IMG/VR virus record: IMGVR_UViG_3300034064_000305
Coordinates: 1-41,781 of that record
Length of the DNA: 41,781 bases
Reading direction: 5' to 3' (one strand)
Source of the DNA: a virus
A program made the translations under genes and the position numbers. Shown piece after piece: positions 7,001 through 15,942 of this stretch (position 1 is the first letter of the stretch; the number at the start of each line of letters is the position of its first letter). Under the pieces are notes generated by a model that saw only the letters and a list, made by a program, of their open reading frames with translations, made no database searches and had not been told where the DNA came from.

Positions 7001-10000
7001 GCGGTTGTTGCAAGAAACTGCCGAGCCGTAGCTGTCTTGAGCTTGTCCAGCTGTGCCAGACGCAAGTCTTTCTGCTCGGTGCTCAGGTTCGGGCTGCTCT
7101 TGATCTGGCGCTCCAGCTTGGCCAGCTCCCCCAGACGTTTTTGCACACTGCCAGAGACGGATGCTGCGGCCAGTTTCTCCGAGTACTCTTGCGCAAACGC
7201 CATGGCTTCAGCGCGTTTGCCTTTATCGACCATGTCGTTGAACGTGCCCTTGACCTGCTGAATCTCTTTCATGCGGTCGTAGGCTTCGTCCAGCGTGCCC
7301 CGGCCCTCAACGGGCTGGAACAAACCGCCAATGAATGGCGTCTTGCTGATCTTGGTCGTAGGCTGCGCAACCTCGGCTTTGTCGCCCGGAGCCAGTATCG
7401 GGTTGGCCAGCTGCACAAGCGCAATCCCCAGACCGCCCGTGTACCCGCGAATCAGGTAGTCAATCGTGATGGGGCTGAGCCCCACGTTGCCTGTCACAGC
7501 ACCAATTGTTTTGGCCAGCTCTGTGGAGTTGTCGCGGTAACGCTGCGTTGCCAGCACGTCTTTCTCGCGTGTGGACTCGATGTCGCCGCTGTAGAACGAT
7601 TTGCCCAGCACAGCTTCTGTCAACGGTTTAACCGCTTGCGGCAAGCTCAACGGAACAGTCTGCAGGGCCAGCTTGGACAACCCGCTCAGTGCAGCGTCCG
7701 TTTTGCCGTCTTGCATGGCCATAGCGTACACAGCTTCAGGCAACGCCTTGAACAAGAAACCCATTTCAAACGGGATTGGCACACGCACAGGCTCGTCAAC
7801 ACCGGGCACGTAAACAAACCAGTTGGCAAGCCGCTCTTCAGGCTTGGCGCGTTTGTAGGCTTCGTCGTCCTCCATCATGGCGGCGTAGGCAATCGTGCCT
7901 GCGGCCAGCATCAGACCACGGCGCACCATCTTGCCCCGGATGTCGAGCTGCTGGCTGTAAGGCATGTCGCCTTTCATGGCCCGGTAAATCACGTCCAGAC
8001 CCTGCACCTGTGCGTTGAAAAACGGGATGAGGGTAGACAACGCCTGCATACTTGGAGACACGCCACGGCGGCTAAAGTTCATCGACTCCAGTGTGCGCAG
8101 CAGTGCTTCTTGCTCAGACATACCTTTGGCCAGCGAGTCCTTGTAGATCACAGCGCGTGTAGCGGCATCGCCCTGCAGCGCAAACGTGTCCAGCATCGCG
8201 GTGGCTTTGTCCCAACCAGACTTGCCTGCCGACATGTCTTTGAGGAACTTGGCCATGTCCTGATCGTCACCGCTGTAGACGTTGCTGCTGATCGCGCCTG
8301 TCTCCATGAGCTTGCGCTCGGCTTCACTGCGCCCCGCGACCATACTGGCCAGCTCTTTCATGGACGAGAGCACGGGCACAGCGTCAGTGCCGGTAGTCAT
8401 CCATGCGTTGAGCGGATCGCGGATAATCTGACGCACAGCGTAGGCAGGGTTACGCACAACAAACGAGCGCAAGATGTTGGCGGGCATGCCCAGCAGCTTG
8501 ATGATGGCGGGCATCGTTGTTTTGATACCCTCCATGCCGCGCACAATCAAATCGGCCGGGATGCCGTAAGCGTCGGTGTCAATCAGTGCGTAGTACGGCT
8601 CACCCTTCTTGAAGAAGCGCACCACGTTGGCCCCTGTCGGGCCGTTGCCCGAGGCTACACGGCTGGCAATACCCAGCTTTTGCAGCATGAAGGACGTCTC
8701 TTTCACCGCTTGGTTACGCAGGCCCATGCCAGTCAGCATGAACGTGTTCTGCGCTGCGCTGGTAAAGATTGGCAAGATGGCGGTGTTGCCGCCAACCAGC
8801 TCCTTGAGCTGCGGCTGGTCCTTGATGTTGGCAATCCGAACTGGGCGCTCTTTGTCCACCATCAACTGCACTTCCCCGTTGTTGTTCACACGGTAGAACG
8901 GCACGTAGCTGATTGCTTTAAGCTCGGCCACCTTCTTGTCCGACAACGCGCCTGTCTGCGCAAGGAAGTCCAGCAAGCCTGCGTTGTACTCTTGGTACAG
9001 CTTGGCGGCTTCTTCAAACGCTTTCTTGGCTTCAGGGCTGTTGTTCAGGCGTGCAATGACGGCGTCGTACTCAGCCTTAGCTTGCGTAGGGCTGGAAAAG
9101 TTAAGCTTGTCCCACCCAACCTGCTGCGCACGCTTGCCTGCCACGTACAACGTGAACATGTTCTCCTGCTCCACGTCGCTGGACAGCTTGGCTTTGTTGA
9201 GTGCCTGCGCAACGTCCACCATGGACGTGCCCTTGGTGCTGCGGTACAGCGTCTCAGTGCCGCCGTTCTTGCGTGTGATCTCCGCCTTGACCGGACCGTT
9301 GGTCAGGAACTGCCCGGAGAACTGGCTACGCTGCTGGCCAAACCGTAGCAGGTAGTTGGCGTTGGTAGCCTCCAAGCTGCTGATGACGCCCGCGCTCAAG
9401 CCCTTCTTAGTAGCGGCTTCCAAAGCTGCGTACTGGTCGATGAACTGCACACGGCCTGCAAGGCCGAGCATGTTGCCCAGTATGGTGTCCACAACGCCCG
9501 GCTCACGAGCAACCACCGACGATGAGTTGACCTGCTTGCGAGCAAACGAGAACACGCCGTTCTTGTCTTCTTGCACGCCCACATCTTTGGGCGCAAAGCG
9601 GCGCTCTTCAGGGGCCTCAGTAAACTCAGCACCGTACGGTGGGTCGCCCACGCGTTTGGGCGCAATCAACTGCCCTTCTGGGTAGGTAATGTCCGCGCCA
9701 GTAACCTGCTTGGCAATGTCAGCCATTTTGTCAAAGGCTTCGCGTGTGTATCCCTGCTGTTTAAGAACATCTTGCACTACATAACGAATTGCTCCGGGGT
9801 AGTTGCTCTTCTCAAACTCTTCGTTGGCCAAGCTGTCTTGCATAGCCTCAAAATAAGCGGCGTCACCAAAAGCCTTGCGAATTTCTTTGGTAATTTCCCG
9901 GTACGGCTGTTCAAGCAGTTCGTTCACTTTTGCAACAAGTGTTTCTGACGCTTCTCCTCGCCCAATCAAACGAACGTCGCTGCTCGTAACTTTTGCGTCG

Positions 10001-13000
10001 TCCAAACGCTGGTCAAACGTGCGCTCAATCTCTCGTGCGTAGTTACGCGCAATGCTATTTGTGTCTTCCGAAACAGCCACGTACTTGGTATCAGGCAAGT
10101 CAAGGGTCAACGCCGTTTCACCGCGTGCCAAGGTTACCAGATCAATTGTTTGCGGGCCTTCAATAACACCACTCGGTGTTTCGCCGTACCCCTTAACCTC
10201 ACCAACACGTGTGTCTGCGGCTGTGGTAATTTTTGCAAGATTATTGGAAGCAAACGCGCTGCGGAAAAACGTCACTTCGTCTACCGACTTCAGGGCAGGC
10301 AGTTGCACCTCCCCACGGAAGAAGCTGATGTTCTCAAGCCGCAAAAGTTTTGGCAACACCACTGGTGCTGGTGTTGCGGCTCCGTAGGAAGTGATGCTGA
10401 CGGAAATACCTTTTGCAGCCCGCAGGTTGGCTGCCATGGCCGTGTATGTCTTACCGGCAAACTCCGCAGTGATCGGGTCTTTGTTGGACTGCGCGTCAAT
10501 GTCAACTTCCGAAAACACAAACTCGTTGTTTGCGTATGCTTTCTTCGCCGCATCCAAGTACTGCTTGCCAAAGTATTCGGCCACAGCGTCTTCTGGTTTA
10601 GGGCGATTGCCGTAACCATCAATTGTTCGGAATGAAAGCAGTTTCTCAACGCCGTACTTGTCAACGGTGCCGTCTTTTTTTACGATTCGATCAGCACCAA
10701 ACAAGTCCGAAGTATCCAACTGCTTCTCGCCTTTGGCCAACTTAATCAGAGCTTCGCGGCGTTCAAATTCAGACAAGTATTTGTCTGTGTTGTCAAAACT
10801 CTGCGCCCGCAAAAAGTTTGCAGCAACTTGCTGCTGCTCGTCGTTGAGTGCTTGGTTCGGGTTGTTACCGCGAATCTCCCCAATCTTCGCCTGACCATCC
10901 ATACGCACTGCAACTTCAGGACGCCCTTTGTTGTAGTACACGTAGAAATCGCCCGCCTCAATTTGACTGCGGGCAGTGCCCACACTAGCCCCCGTGCACC
11001 AAGGCGTACCTGCGCAACCAGCGCTGAGGTCGATGGCGGTTTGCTCCTCGTTTGATTGGTCAAACTTTTTCCAACCGCTCTTGCGTTCGTTTGCTTTTGC
11101 GTTGTCGTCTGCATTTTTTTGCAAGCCATCCAAGAAGGCTTGCTTCAGGTTTTTACCTGCACGCAGCTGCTCGATAACAGCGTCGGCTGTTTCTTTACCG
11201 ACAACGGCAATGTTGTGACGGTTGTCTTTTCCAATCTCCACCAACTTGAGGCGGCCGTTTTTGTCGGAAATTACGCCGTACTTGGCCGCAGCTTTTAGAA
11301 CAAGCGCTGTCTCGACCGTCGTGTAGTTTTTGTAGTTTTGCAGAAAGTACAGGCCCAGCGACTTGAAGTCCTCGCGTCGTTTGGAAGCAACAGCATCCGC
11401 TTCGCGTTTGCGCAAACTGGGGTTGCTTTCGGCCTCCAATGCAACAAACGTAGCGGGGCCCGCTTCAATGTAGTGCAACGGATTTTTGGGGTCGTACCGC
11501 GTGCCATCCGACATGGTGACAGCGCTGCGGTAATCCAAAGAATCTGCGTTTGGCATAGCCACTACGGAACCGGCGGCGTCCCCCCAGACGCTTTCCAGCA
11601 TGTCATCCATCGCCTTTGTGGCAATCCGCTCCACGTCTTCCGGCGTACGGTCTTTCTGCTTGATGAGGTCGCCAAACTGTGCGGCAAACTGCTTCATAGA
11701 GTTACTGCCGTCATCCAGTGCAGCAACATCCTTGGCGGACAAGTTTCGCGTTACTTTGGTTTCGGCGCTGGCTTTGCCGCCGAGGTTGCGCACGCTGGAC
11801 GGAACGAACAGCTGCTCGATGGCCACGGCGGAAGCGCCAAACATTGTCTCGACATCTTTGAAGCCCAACATCCGCATGATGACGGACTTGATGCCTTTCC
11901 ACATGTCAGACATGCGCCACTTGCGCTGCTTCAACTGCTTTTGCAGATTGGCGTTAGACATCACTTCGGCAATGAACTCGGACAAGCTGCCCTTGGCATT
12001 TTTGCTGGTGATGCCGGGATCGGCTTTGACGCGGGCGTGAATGGCCTTAAGCTCGTTGATGGCGAGCTTCTGCTCTTTGGTCAACAAGTCGGGGTTGGTC
12101 TCAGCCAGCTGCACTATGCGTTCAGCCGCAGCGTGCGTTCCTTCGTGCAGCAGTGTTTCAACCGACAAGCCGCCGTCTGTATTCAGCTCAATGAGCTGGC
12201 TGGTTGCGGCCCCCAGCACTTCTTTTCCGGCATCATCAACCAGCTTGTTGACGAGCTTGACGTCGGTTTTATCCAAGACGGTCTTGAGCAATTTAGCCAC
12301 AGCGCGGCTGAACTCGTCGACGTTGTTGTCTACGCCAACCCTTGTAAGTGCGCTGCGCAAATCGTTTTGCTTGAGCAATGAGACCGTCACGCTGTCCAGT
12401 TCAACACTCTCAACCTCAACACCGCGCAAGAAATCCCGACCTTCTTTCTCGGAGTCGATGCCTTCTTGGAAGTCCTTGAGTGAGCCGCGCTTGATGCGCA
12501 CTGCGCGGTCTTCAATGTTTGTCTGTGCGCGGCTCTCAGGCGACGACGTGACCAAACGACTCGGCGCTGCCGACTGCTTGCGCGTGACTTGCCCTGAGCG
12601 CTTTGTAGGAATAGCCTGCTTGCTCTGTGCCAGTGCGCCTTTGACGTACTCGATCTGCTCTTTCAACGTGGCTTTGTACTCGGGCGTAGCCTTGCCCAGC
12701 TCCATTGCTTTGTCGGTCAGCTGGTCAGCCATGCCGATCTGGAACTTGTTTACCGCAGGATCGTTCTTGCCGTACTTCTCTTTCAAGTCAGCATAGCGCT
12801 TGGTAAGTTTGTCGCTGAACTTTTTGTACTCGGCTTCTTCCATACCCAAGTCACGCGCCAGATCGCGCATCTTCTGGGAGGTTTCGGCTTCTTTGCGCAC
12901 ATCGCCCTTGGCAATACGTGCAGCAGTAGAAGCAGTACGTGTCTTAGCCTTGGGGCCCCTTGCGGCTTCGTCAGATTCGCGGACACGGCGCTCAGCAACG

Positions 13001-15891
13001 GTGCTGGCCTTCTCAAGCGGCGTGGTCTTGTACAAGCTGCTGTACAACTTCGTGATTTGGTCACGGACAGGGGCCACTTGGCCTTCAACCATGCGGTACT
13101 TGTTGACGACTGCATCAATCCTGCGCTGGAGCTGGTACTTTTCTGCGGCGTCCATCTGACGCGCAGCCGGGGCTTCTCCCTTGCCTAGCTTTGCTTGCAG
13201 TCCAGCAGTCTTCTCGCGCAGGTTGGGCGTAGCAACGCCTGCTTCCATCTGAGCCATCAACGCAGCGTGCTGAGCAGCCAAGTCCACGAGCTGCTCGTAT
13301 AACGACTTCTTGGCGTTGCCCTGCTTGGTCGTGACCTTCTTGGACAGCTCTTCAACGTCCTGCATGACGCGCTCGTACTCAACGGCGGCTGGACCGCCTT
13401 TGTCGTAGAGGGCTTGCAGTTCACGGTCAGGGTATGTGCCGTTCTTGAATAGCGCTTGCTGCCGGGCATCGTACAGTTGGGAGAACAAGTCGGCGCGTTC
13501 GCGCTTGACGCTTTTTAGTTTTTCGCCTGTTGAGGATTTCTCTTCGCCGCCCAAGTCCAAGCGTGTGTCGAGCAAACGCACCAGCCTATCGCGCTCGCTG
13601 GCTTTTTCATCCAGCGCCGTACGCAGTGCCGTAGTATCGGCGTGGGTAGCGATGTCGTTGATGAGCTTGGTGTCGCCGCTTTGAATTGCGGTGTTCATGA
13701 TGTTGGCAGGGCTGAACAAATCCAACACCACGGGGCGGAACATGCCACGGCCAACTTCGTCCTGCGCACGGGAGCCTTCGCTCTGCGCTTGGTTGAGCGC
13801 ATCGGCAGCAGCGTAGATTGCCTGCGTGTCTTTGGTTTTTGCCGCGTCTGTCAACGCAGTTTGCGCAGCTGCTACTTTCTGGTTTGTCTCCTCCACCAGC
13901 TCCAACTGTTTTGGCTTGATGCCTGTCTGTGCTTTGAGGTCAGGCAGGGGCGTGATGGGCTCCAGCTGGCCGCGAGGGCCAACAGCGGCTTCGCCAAACG
14001 CTTGCTCAGCAGATGCTTTCTTTGACTCGGGACCGTACAACGCCCGTTGTTTTTCTTCTTCCAGAGTTTGCTGCTTGAGTTGCGCATCTGTCTCTGTCTC
14101 AGCGGGGGCCGGAGCTTCTGCAAACAAATTGCGGTTTTGGCCAGACTGCGTGCGGAAAGCGGTCAGCTCTTGCAAGAGTGGGGCACGGGCCTGCAGATCG
14201 CGCACAACCTCGGCTTGTTTTGCAGCCGCTTCAAAGTCACCAATCTCAAGCAGACGCAGGCGCTCTTTCTCGGCAGCGGCCAGCTTCTTGGCAAAATCTT
14301 TCTCGGTGTCCGTGACACCACCGCGCTCCTCAATGACCGGAGCCATCTCTGCCATGCGGGCCATGATCTGGCTGCGCTGCTGCGTCAGTTGTGTTTGGGT
14401 ATCGAGGTCGGGGCCTGCGGCAAGCTGCTGCTCAACGGTAGCTACTTGGTTGCGCAAGTTGTCGTACTCGTTCATCAGACGCGAGGTGTCTGACAACTGG
14501 AACGGCTGTGCGCCGGGGATGTCGGACGGCAGTGGCTGCTTTGCGGCGGTTTGCCCCTCTGCGGCAGCGACCTCTATGGCCGACTGCTCGGCGGTCTGCA
14601 GCGCATCAATCGCACTCTTACGCTGCATGAACTCCTGACGCAGCGGCTTGTACCCAACCAGCAGTTCGTCGCGCTGGGCCTTGAGGGCTTCGTACGCTTG
14701 CTTTTGCTCGTCGGTTGCACCCTTCTTGGGCCTGTTTGCGTTGAGCTGCGCGTTCAGCGCTTTAAGCTGCTGGTCGGCTGTGCGGAACTCGGTGTCCAGT
14801 TGGCGCAGTGCTTCCGGGGAGTTCTTGGCAGCTTCGGCTGCGGCCGCAGCATCGGCCTGCTCCTTTTGCTGGCGCTCTTTTTCTGCAAGCTCAGCGCGTC
14901 GGTCAGGCGACAAAAAGCCAACTGGGCCAGCACCCAATGCACCAGTCAGTGCTTCTTGTGTGGCTTGACCTGCCACACCGGTAAACGCATCAACGTCACG
15001 GCCCGTGCGCTGCAAAGCAAGGTTGGCAGCCAGTCGTTCTTGTCCGCCCTGCAAACCTTCAAGCGGCATCTCGGCCGCTGCGGTTGTGATACCTGACGCT
15101 GTGCGTGCGCCCAGACGTTTGGCCAATGCTTCCTGCGCCTTGCTTGCCGCGCCGCGTGCGCCGCCGGGCAAAATGCGTTCAACGCCGGTAGTACCAGCAG
15201 CAACGCCGAGACCTGTGCCCAAAAGGATTTGGTCTGCGTTCTCGCTGATATAGGACTGCGCACGCGCTGCGGCAGCGTTTGCCTGCTCGTCAGTTTTGCC
15301 GTCGGCTTTTTCAGCTTCCAGCACCGTGTCGTAGATGTTTTGCTTGACTGCACCGGCACCCTGCGCTCCGCCAATTGCGCCACGAATACCCATGATGGCG
15401 CGTGCCCCAAGGCCCAAAGCTGCCAGAGGCTTGGCCAAGAACAGTGTGGGGACAAGGGGAACAAACGAGCCTACGGCCTGCGCAGCAGACTGCAACGGAG
15501 CCTCAATCACGTTGAGGGCACCGGCTTTGATCTCTTCAAGGGTGGAGCCGGACGCCTCGGCTTTCTTCATGCGCTCGGCTTGCGCTTGCAGTTCAGCTTT
15601 GCGGCTTGCGCTGAAGCCTTCTTGCAGACTTTCACCGGCTCTGCCAAGGGCACGGGCAGCTGCGTTATCCGCTCCAGCCGCGCTGGCAATTGCCCCAGTC
15701 GAACCTACCGCGCCCAGACCAAACGAGCGAGCAATGTCGCCCAAGCCGGAGCCTTTGTTTGTTGGCGCGGGCTTACTGAAGCCAAACGCATCGGGGTACA
15801 TCTGGATAGCCACCTGCATGGCTTCGGTGGGGCTCTGCCCCTCCTTCATTTCAAACGAAGAACCGTCAGGGAGGGTCAGATATTTGGCCAT
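6991..15891 (-). CDS. Giant polyvalent virion protein: zincin motif and LPD38-like C-terminus
   Basis: The protein has 2966 residues. The N-terminus (4-38) is a small YLTLPDGSSF-type domain, followed by a Gly/Ala-rich hydrophobic stretch (about 130-175). Long Gln/Ala/Glu/Lys-rich coiled-coil segments span roughly 330-1130. A zincin-like site, LLHEGTH (H1249, E1250, H1253), has a possible third ligand in SEFIAEV about 50 residues later. Around 1627-1690 is a PWCTG...GDFYVYY...IGEIRGNN module resembling PcfJ-like domains. A short Leu-rich-like stretch lies near 1840-1870. From about 2080 to the end is a long conserved region with NFSRRG and PFFNAQVQG (near 2604-2628), as in the large polyvalent protein domain LPD38. 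Such proteins are thought to be packaged and delivered into the host. Protease activity is unproven. Confidence 0.88.
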   Translation of the reverse strand: MAKYLTLPDGSSFEMKEGQSPTEAMQVAIQMYPDAFGFSKPAPTNKGSGLGDIARSFGLGAVGSTGAIASAAGADNAAARALGRAGESLQEGFSASRKAELQAQAERMKKAEASGSTLEEIKAGALNVIEAPLQSAAQAVGSFVPLVPTLFLAKPLAALGLGARAIMGIRGAIGGAQGAGAVKQNIYDTVLEAEKADGKTDEQANAAAARAQSYISENADQILLGTGLGVAAGTTGVERILPGGARGAASKAQEALAKRLGARTASGITTAAAEMPLEGLQGGQERLAANLALQRTGRDVDAFTGVAGQATQEALTGALGAGPVGFLSPDRRAELAEKERQQKEQADAAAAAEAAKNSPEALRQLDTEFRTADQQLKALNAQLNANRPKKGATDEQKQAYEALKAQRDELLVGYKPLRQEFMQRKSAIDALQTAEQSAIEVAAAEGQTAAKQPLPSDIPGAQPFQLSDTSRLMNEYDNLRNQVATVEQQLAAGPDLDTQTQLTQQRSQIMARMAEMAPVIEERGGVTDTEKDFAKKLAAAEKERLRLLEIGDFEAAAKQAEVVRDLQARAPLLQELTAFRTQSGQNRNLFAEAPAPAETETDAQLKQQTLEEEKQRALYGPESKKASAEQAFGEAAVGPRGQLEPITPLPDLKAQTGIKPKQLELVEETNQKVAAAQTALTDAAKTKDTQAIYAAADALNQAQSEGSRAQDEVGRGMFRPVVLDLFSPANIMNTAIQSGDTKLINDIATHADTTALRTALDEKASERDRLVRLLDTRLDLGGEEKSSTGEKLKSVKRERADLFSQLYDARQQALFKNGTYPDRELQALYDKGGPAAVEYERVMQDVEELSKKVTTKQGNAKKSLYEQLVDLAAQHAALMAQMEAGVATPNLREKTAGLQAKLGKGEAPAARQMDAAEKYQLQRRIDAVVNKYRMVEGQVAPVRDQITKLYSSLYKTTPLEKASTVAERRVRESDEAARGPKAKTRTASTAARIAKGDVRKEAETSQKMRDLARDLGMEEAEYKKFSDKLTKRYADLKEKYGKNDPAVNKFQIGMADQLTDKAMELGKATPEYKATLKEQIEYVKGALAQSKQAIPTKRSGQVTRKQSAAPSRLVTSSPESRAQTNIEDRAVRIKRGSLKDFQEGIDSEKEGRDFLRGVEVESVELDSVTVSLLKQNDLRSALTRVGVDNNVDEFSRAVAKLLKTVLDKTDVKLVNKLVDDAGKEVLGAATSQLIELNTDGGLSVETLLHEGTHAAAERIVQLAETNPDLLTKEQKLAINELKAIHARVKADPGITSKNAKGSLSEFIAEVMSNANLQKQLKQRKWRMSDMWKGIKSVIMRMLGFKDVETMFGASAVAIEQLFVPSSVRNLGGKASAETKVTRNLSAKDVAALDDGSNSMKQFAAQFGDLIKQKDRTPEDVERIATKAMDDMLESVWGDAAGSVVAMPNADSLDYRSAVTMSDGTRYDPKNPLHYIEAGPATFVALEAESNPSLRKREADAVASKRREDFKSLGLYFLQNYKNYTTVETALVLKAAAKYGVISDKNGRLKLVEIGKDNRHNIAVVGKETADAVIEQLRAGKNLKQAFLDGLQKNADDNAKANERKSGWKKFDQSNEEQTAIDLSAGCAGTPWCTGASVGTARSQIEAGDFYVYYNKGRPEVAVRMDGQAKIGEIRGNNPNQALNDEQQQVAANFLRAQSFDNTDKYLSEFERREALIKLAKGEKQLDTSDLFGADRIVKKDGTVDKYGVEKLLSFRTIDGYGNRPKPEDAVAEYFGKQYLDAAKKAYANNEFVFSEVDIDAQSNKDPITAEFAGKTYTAMAANLRAAKGISVSITSYGAATPAPVVLPKLLRLENISFFRGEVQLPALKSVDEVTFFRSAFASNNLAKITTAADTRVGEVKGYGETPSGVIEGPQTIDLVTLARGETALTLDLPDTKYVAVSEDTNSIARNYAREIERTFDQRLDDAKVTSSDVRLIGRGEASETLVAKVNELLEQPYREITKEIRKAFGDAAYFEAMQDSLANEEFEKSNYPGAIRYVVQDVLKQQGYTREAFDKMADIAKQVTGADITYPEGQLIAPKRVGDPPYGAEFTEAPEERRFAPKDVGVQEDKNGVFSFARKQVNSSSVVAREPGVVDTILGNMLGLAGRVQFIDQYAALEAATKKGLSAGVISSLEATNANYLLRFGQQRSQFSGQFLTNGPVKAEITRKNGGTETLYRSTKGTSMVDVAQALNKAKLSSDVEQENMFTLYVAGKRAQQVGWDKLNFSSPTQAKAEYDAVIARLNNSPEAKKAFEEAAKLYQEYNAGLLDFLAQTGALSDKKVAELKAISYVPFYRVNNNGEVQLMVDKERPVRIANIKDQPQLKELVGGNTAILPIFTSAAQNTFMLTGMGLRNQAVKETSFMLQKLGIASRVASGNGPTGANVVRFFKKGEPYYALIDTDAYGIPADLIVRGMEGIKTTMPAIIKLLGMPANILRSFVVRNPAYAVRQIIRDPLNAWMTTGTDAVPVLSSMKELASMVAGRSEAERKLMETGAISSNVYSGDDQDMAKFLKDMSAGKSGWDKATAMLDTFALQGDAATRAVIYKDSLAKGMSEQEALLRTLESMNFSRRGVSPSMQALSTLIPFFNAQVQGLDVIYRAMKGDMPYSQQLDIRGKMVRRGLMLAAGTIAYAAMMEDDEAYKRAKPEERLANWFVYVPGVDEPVRVPIPFEMGFLFKALPEAVYAMAMQDGKTDAALSGLSKLALQTVPLSLPQAVKPLTEAVLGKSFYSGDIESTREKDVLATQRYRDNSTELAKTIGAVTGNVGLSPITIDYLIRGYTGGLGIALVQLANPILAPGDKAEVAQPTTKISKTPFIGGLFQPVEGRGTLDEAYDRMKEIQQVKGTFNDMVDKGKRAEAMAFAQEYSEKLAAASVSGSVQKRLGELAKLERQIKSSPNLSTEQKDLRLAQLDKLKTATARQFLATTAQR

Positions 15892-15912
15892 GGCAAGTGT
15901 TCCGAATTGTGT

Positions 15913-15931
15913 GCGCCCGTAAGGTGGGCGC
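15913..15931 (-). other. GC-rich hairpin in the gap before the giant gene
   Basis: The 51-base gap between two late genes holds a 6-bp stem, GCGCCC/GGGCGC, with a 7-base loop. No T-run follows on the minus strand. The giant gene has only a weak GGA about 10 bases before its ATG. The hairpin could be an mRNA processing or pausing site or could reduce expression of this very long gene. It may also be incidental in GC-rich DNA. Confidence 0.35.
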
Positions 15932-15942
15932 GTACCTGTATT

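Noticed and set aside
6985-9348. Plus-strand 787-codon open frame
   Set aside because: It lies wholly antisense to the giant gene, has His/Gln/Val/Leu-rich low-quality sequence and no motif. Long antisense frames arise from GC-rich codons on the other strand.
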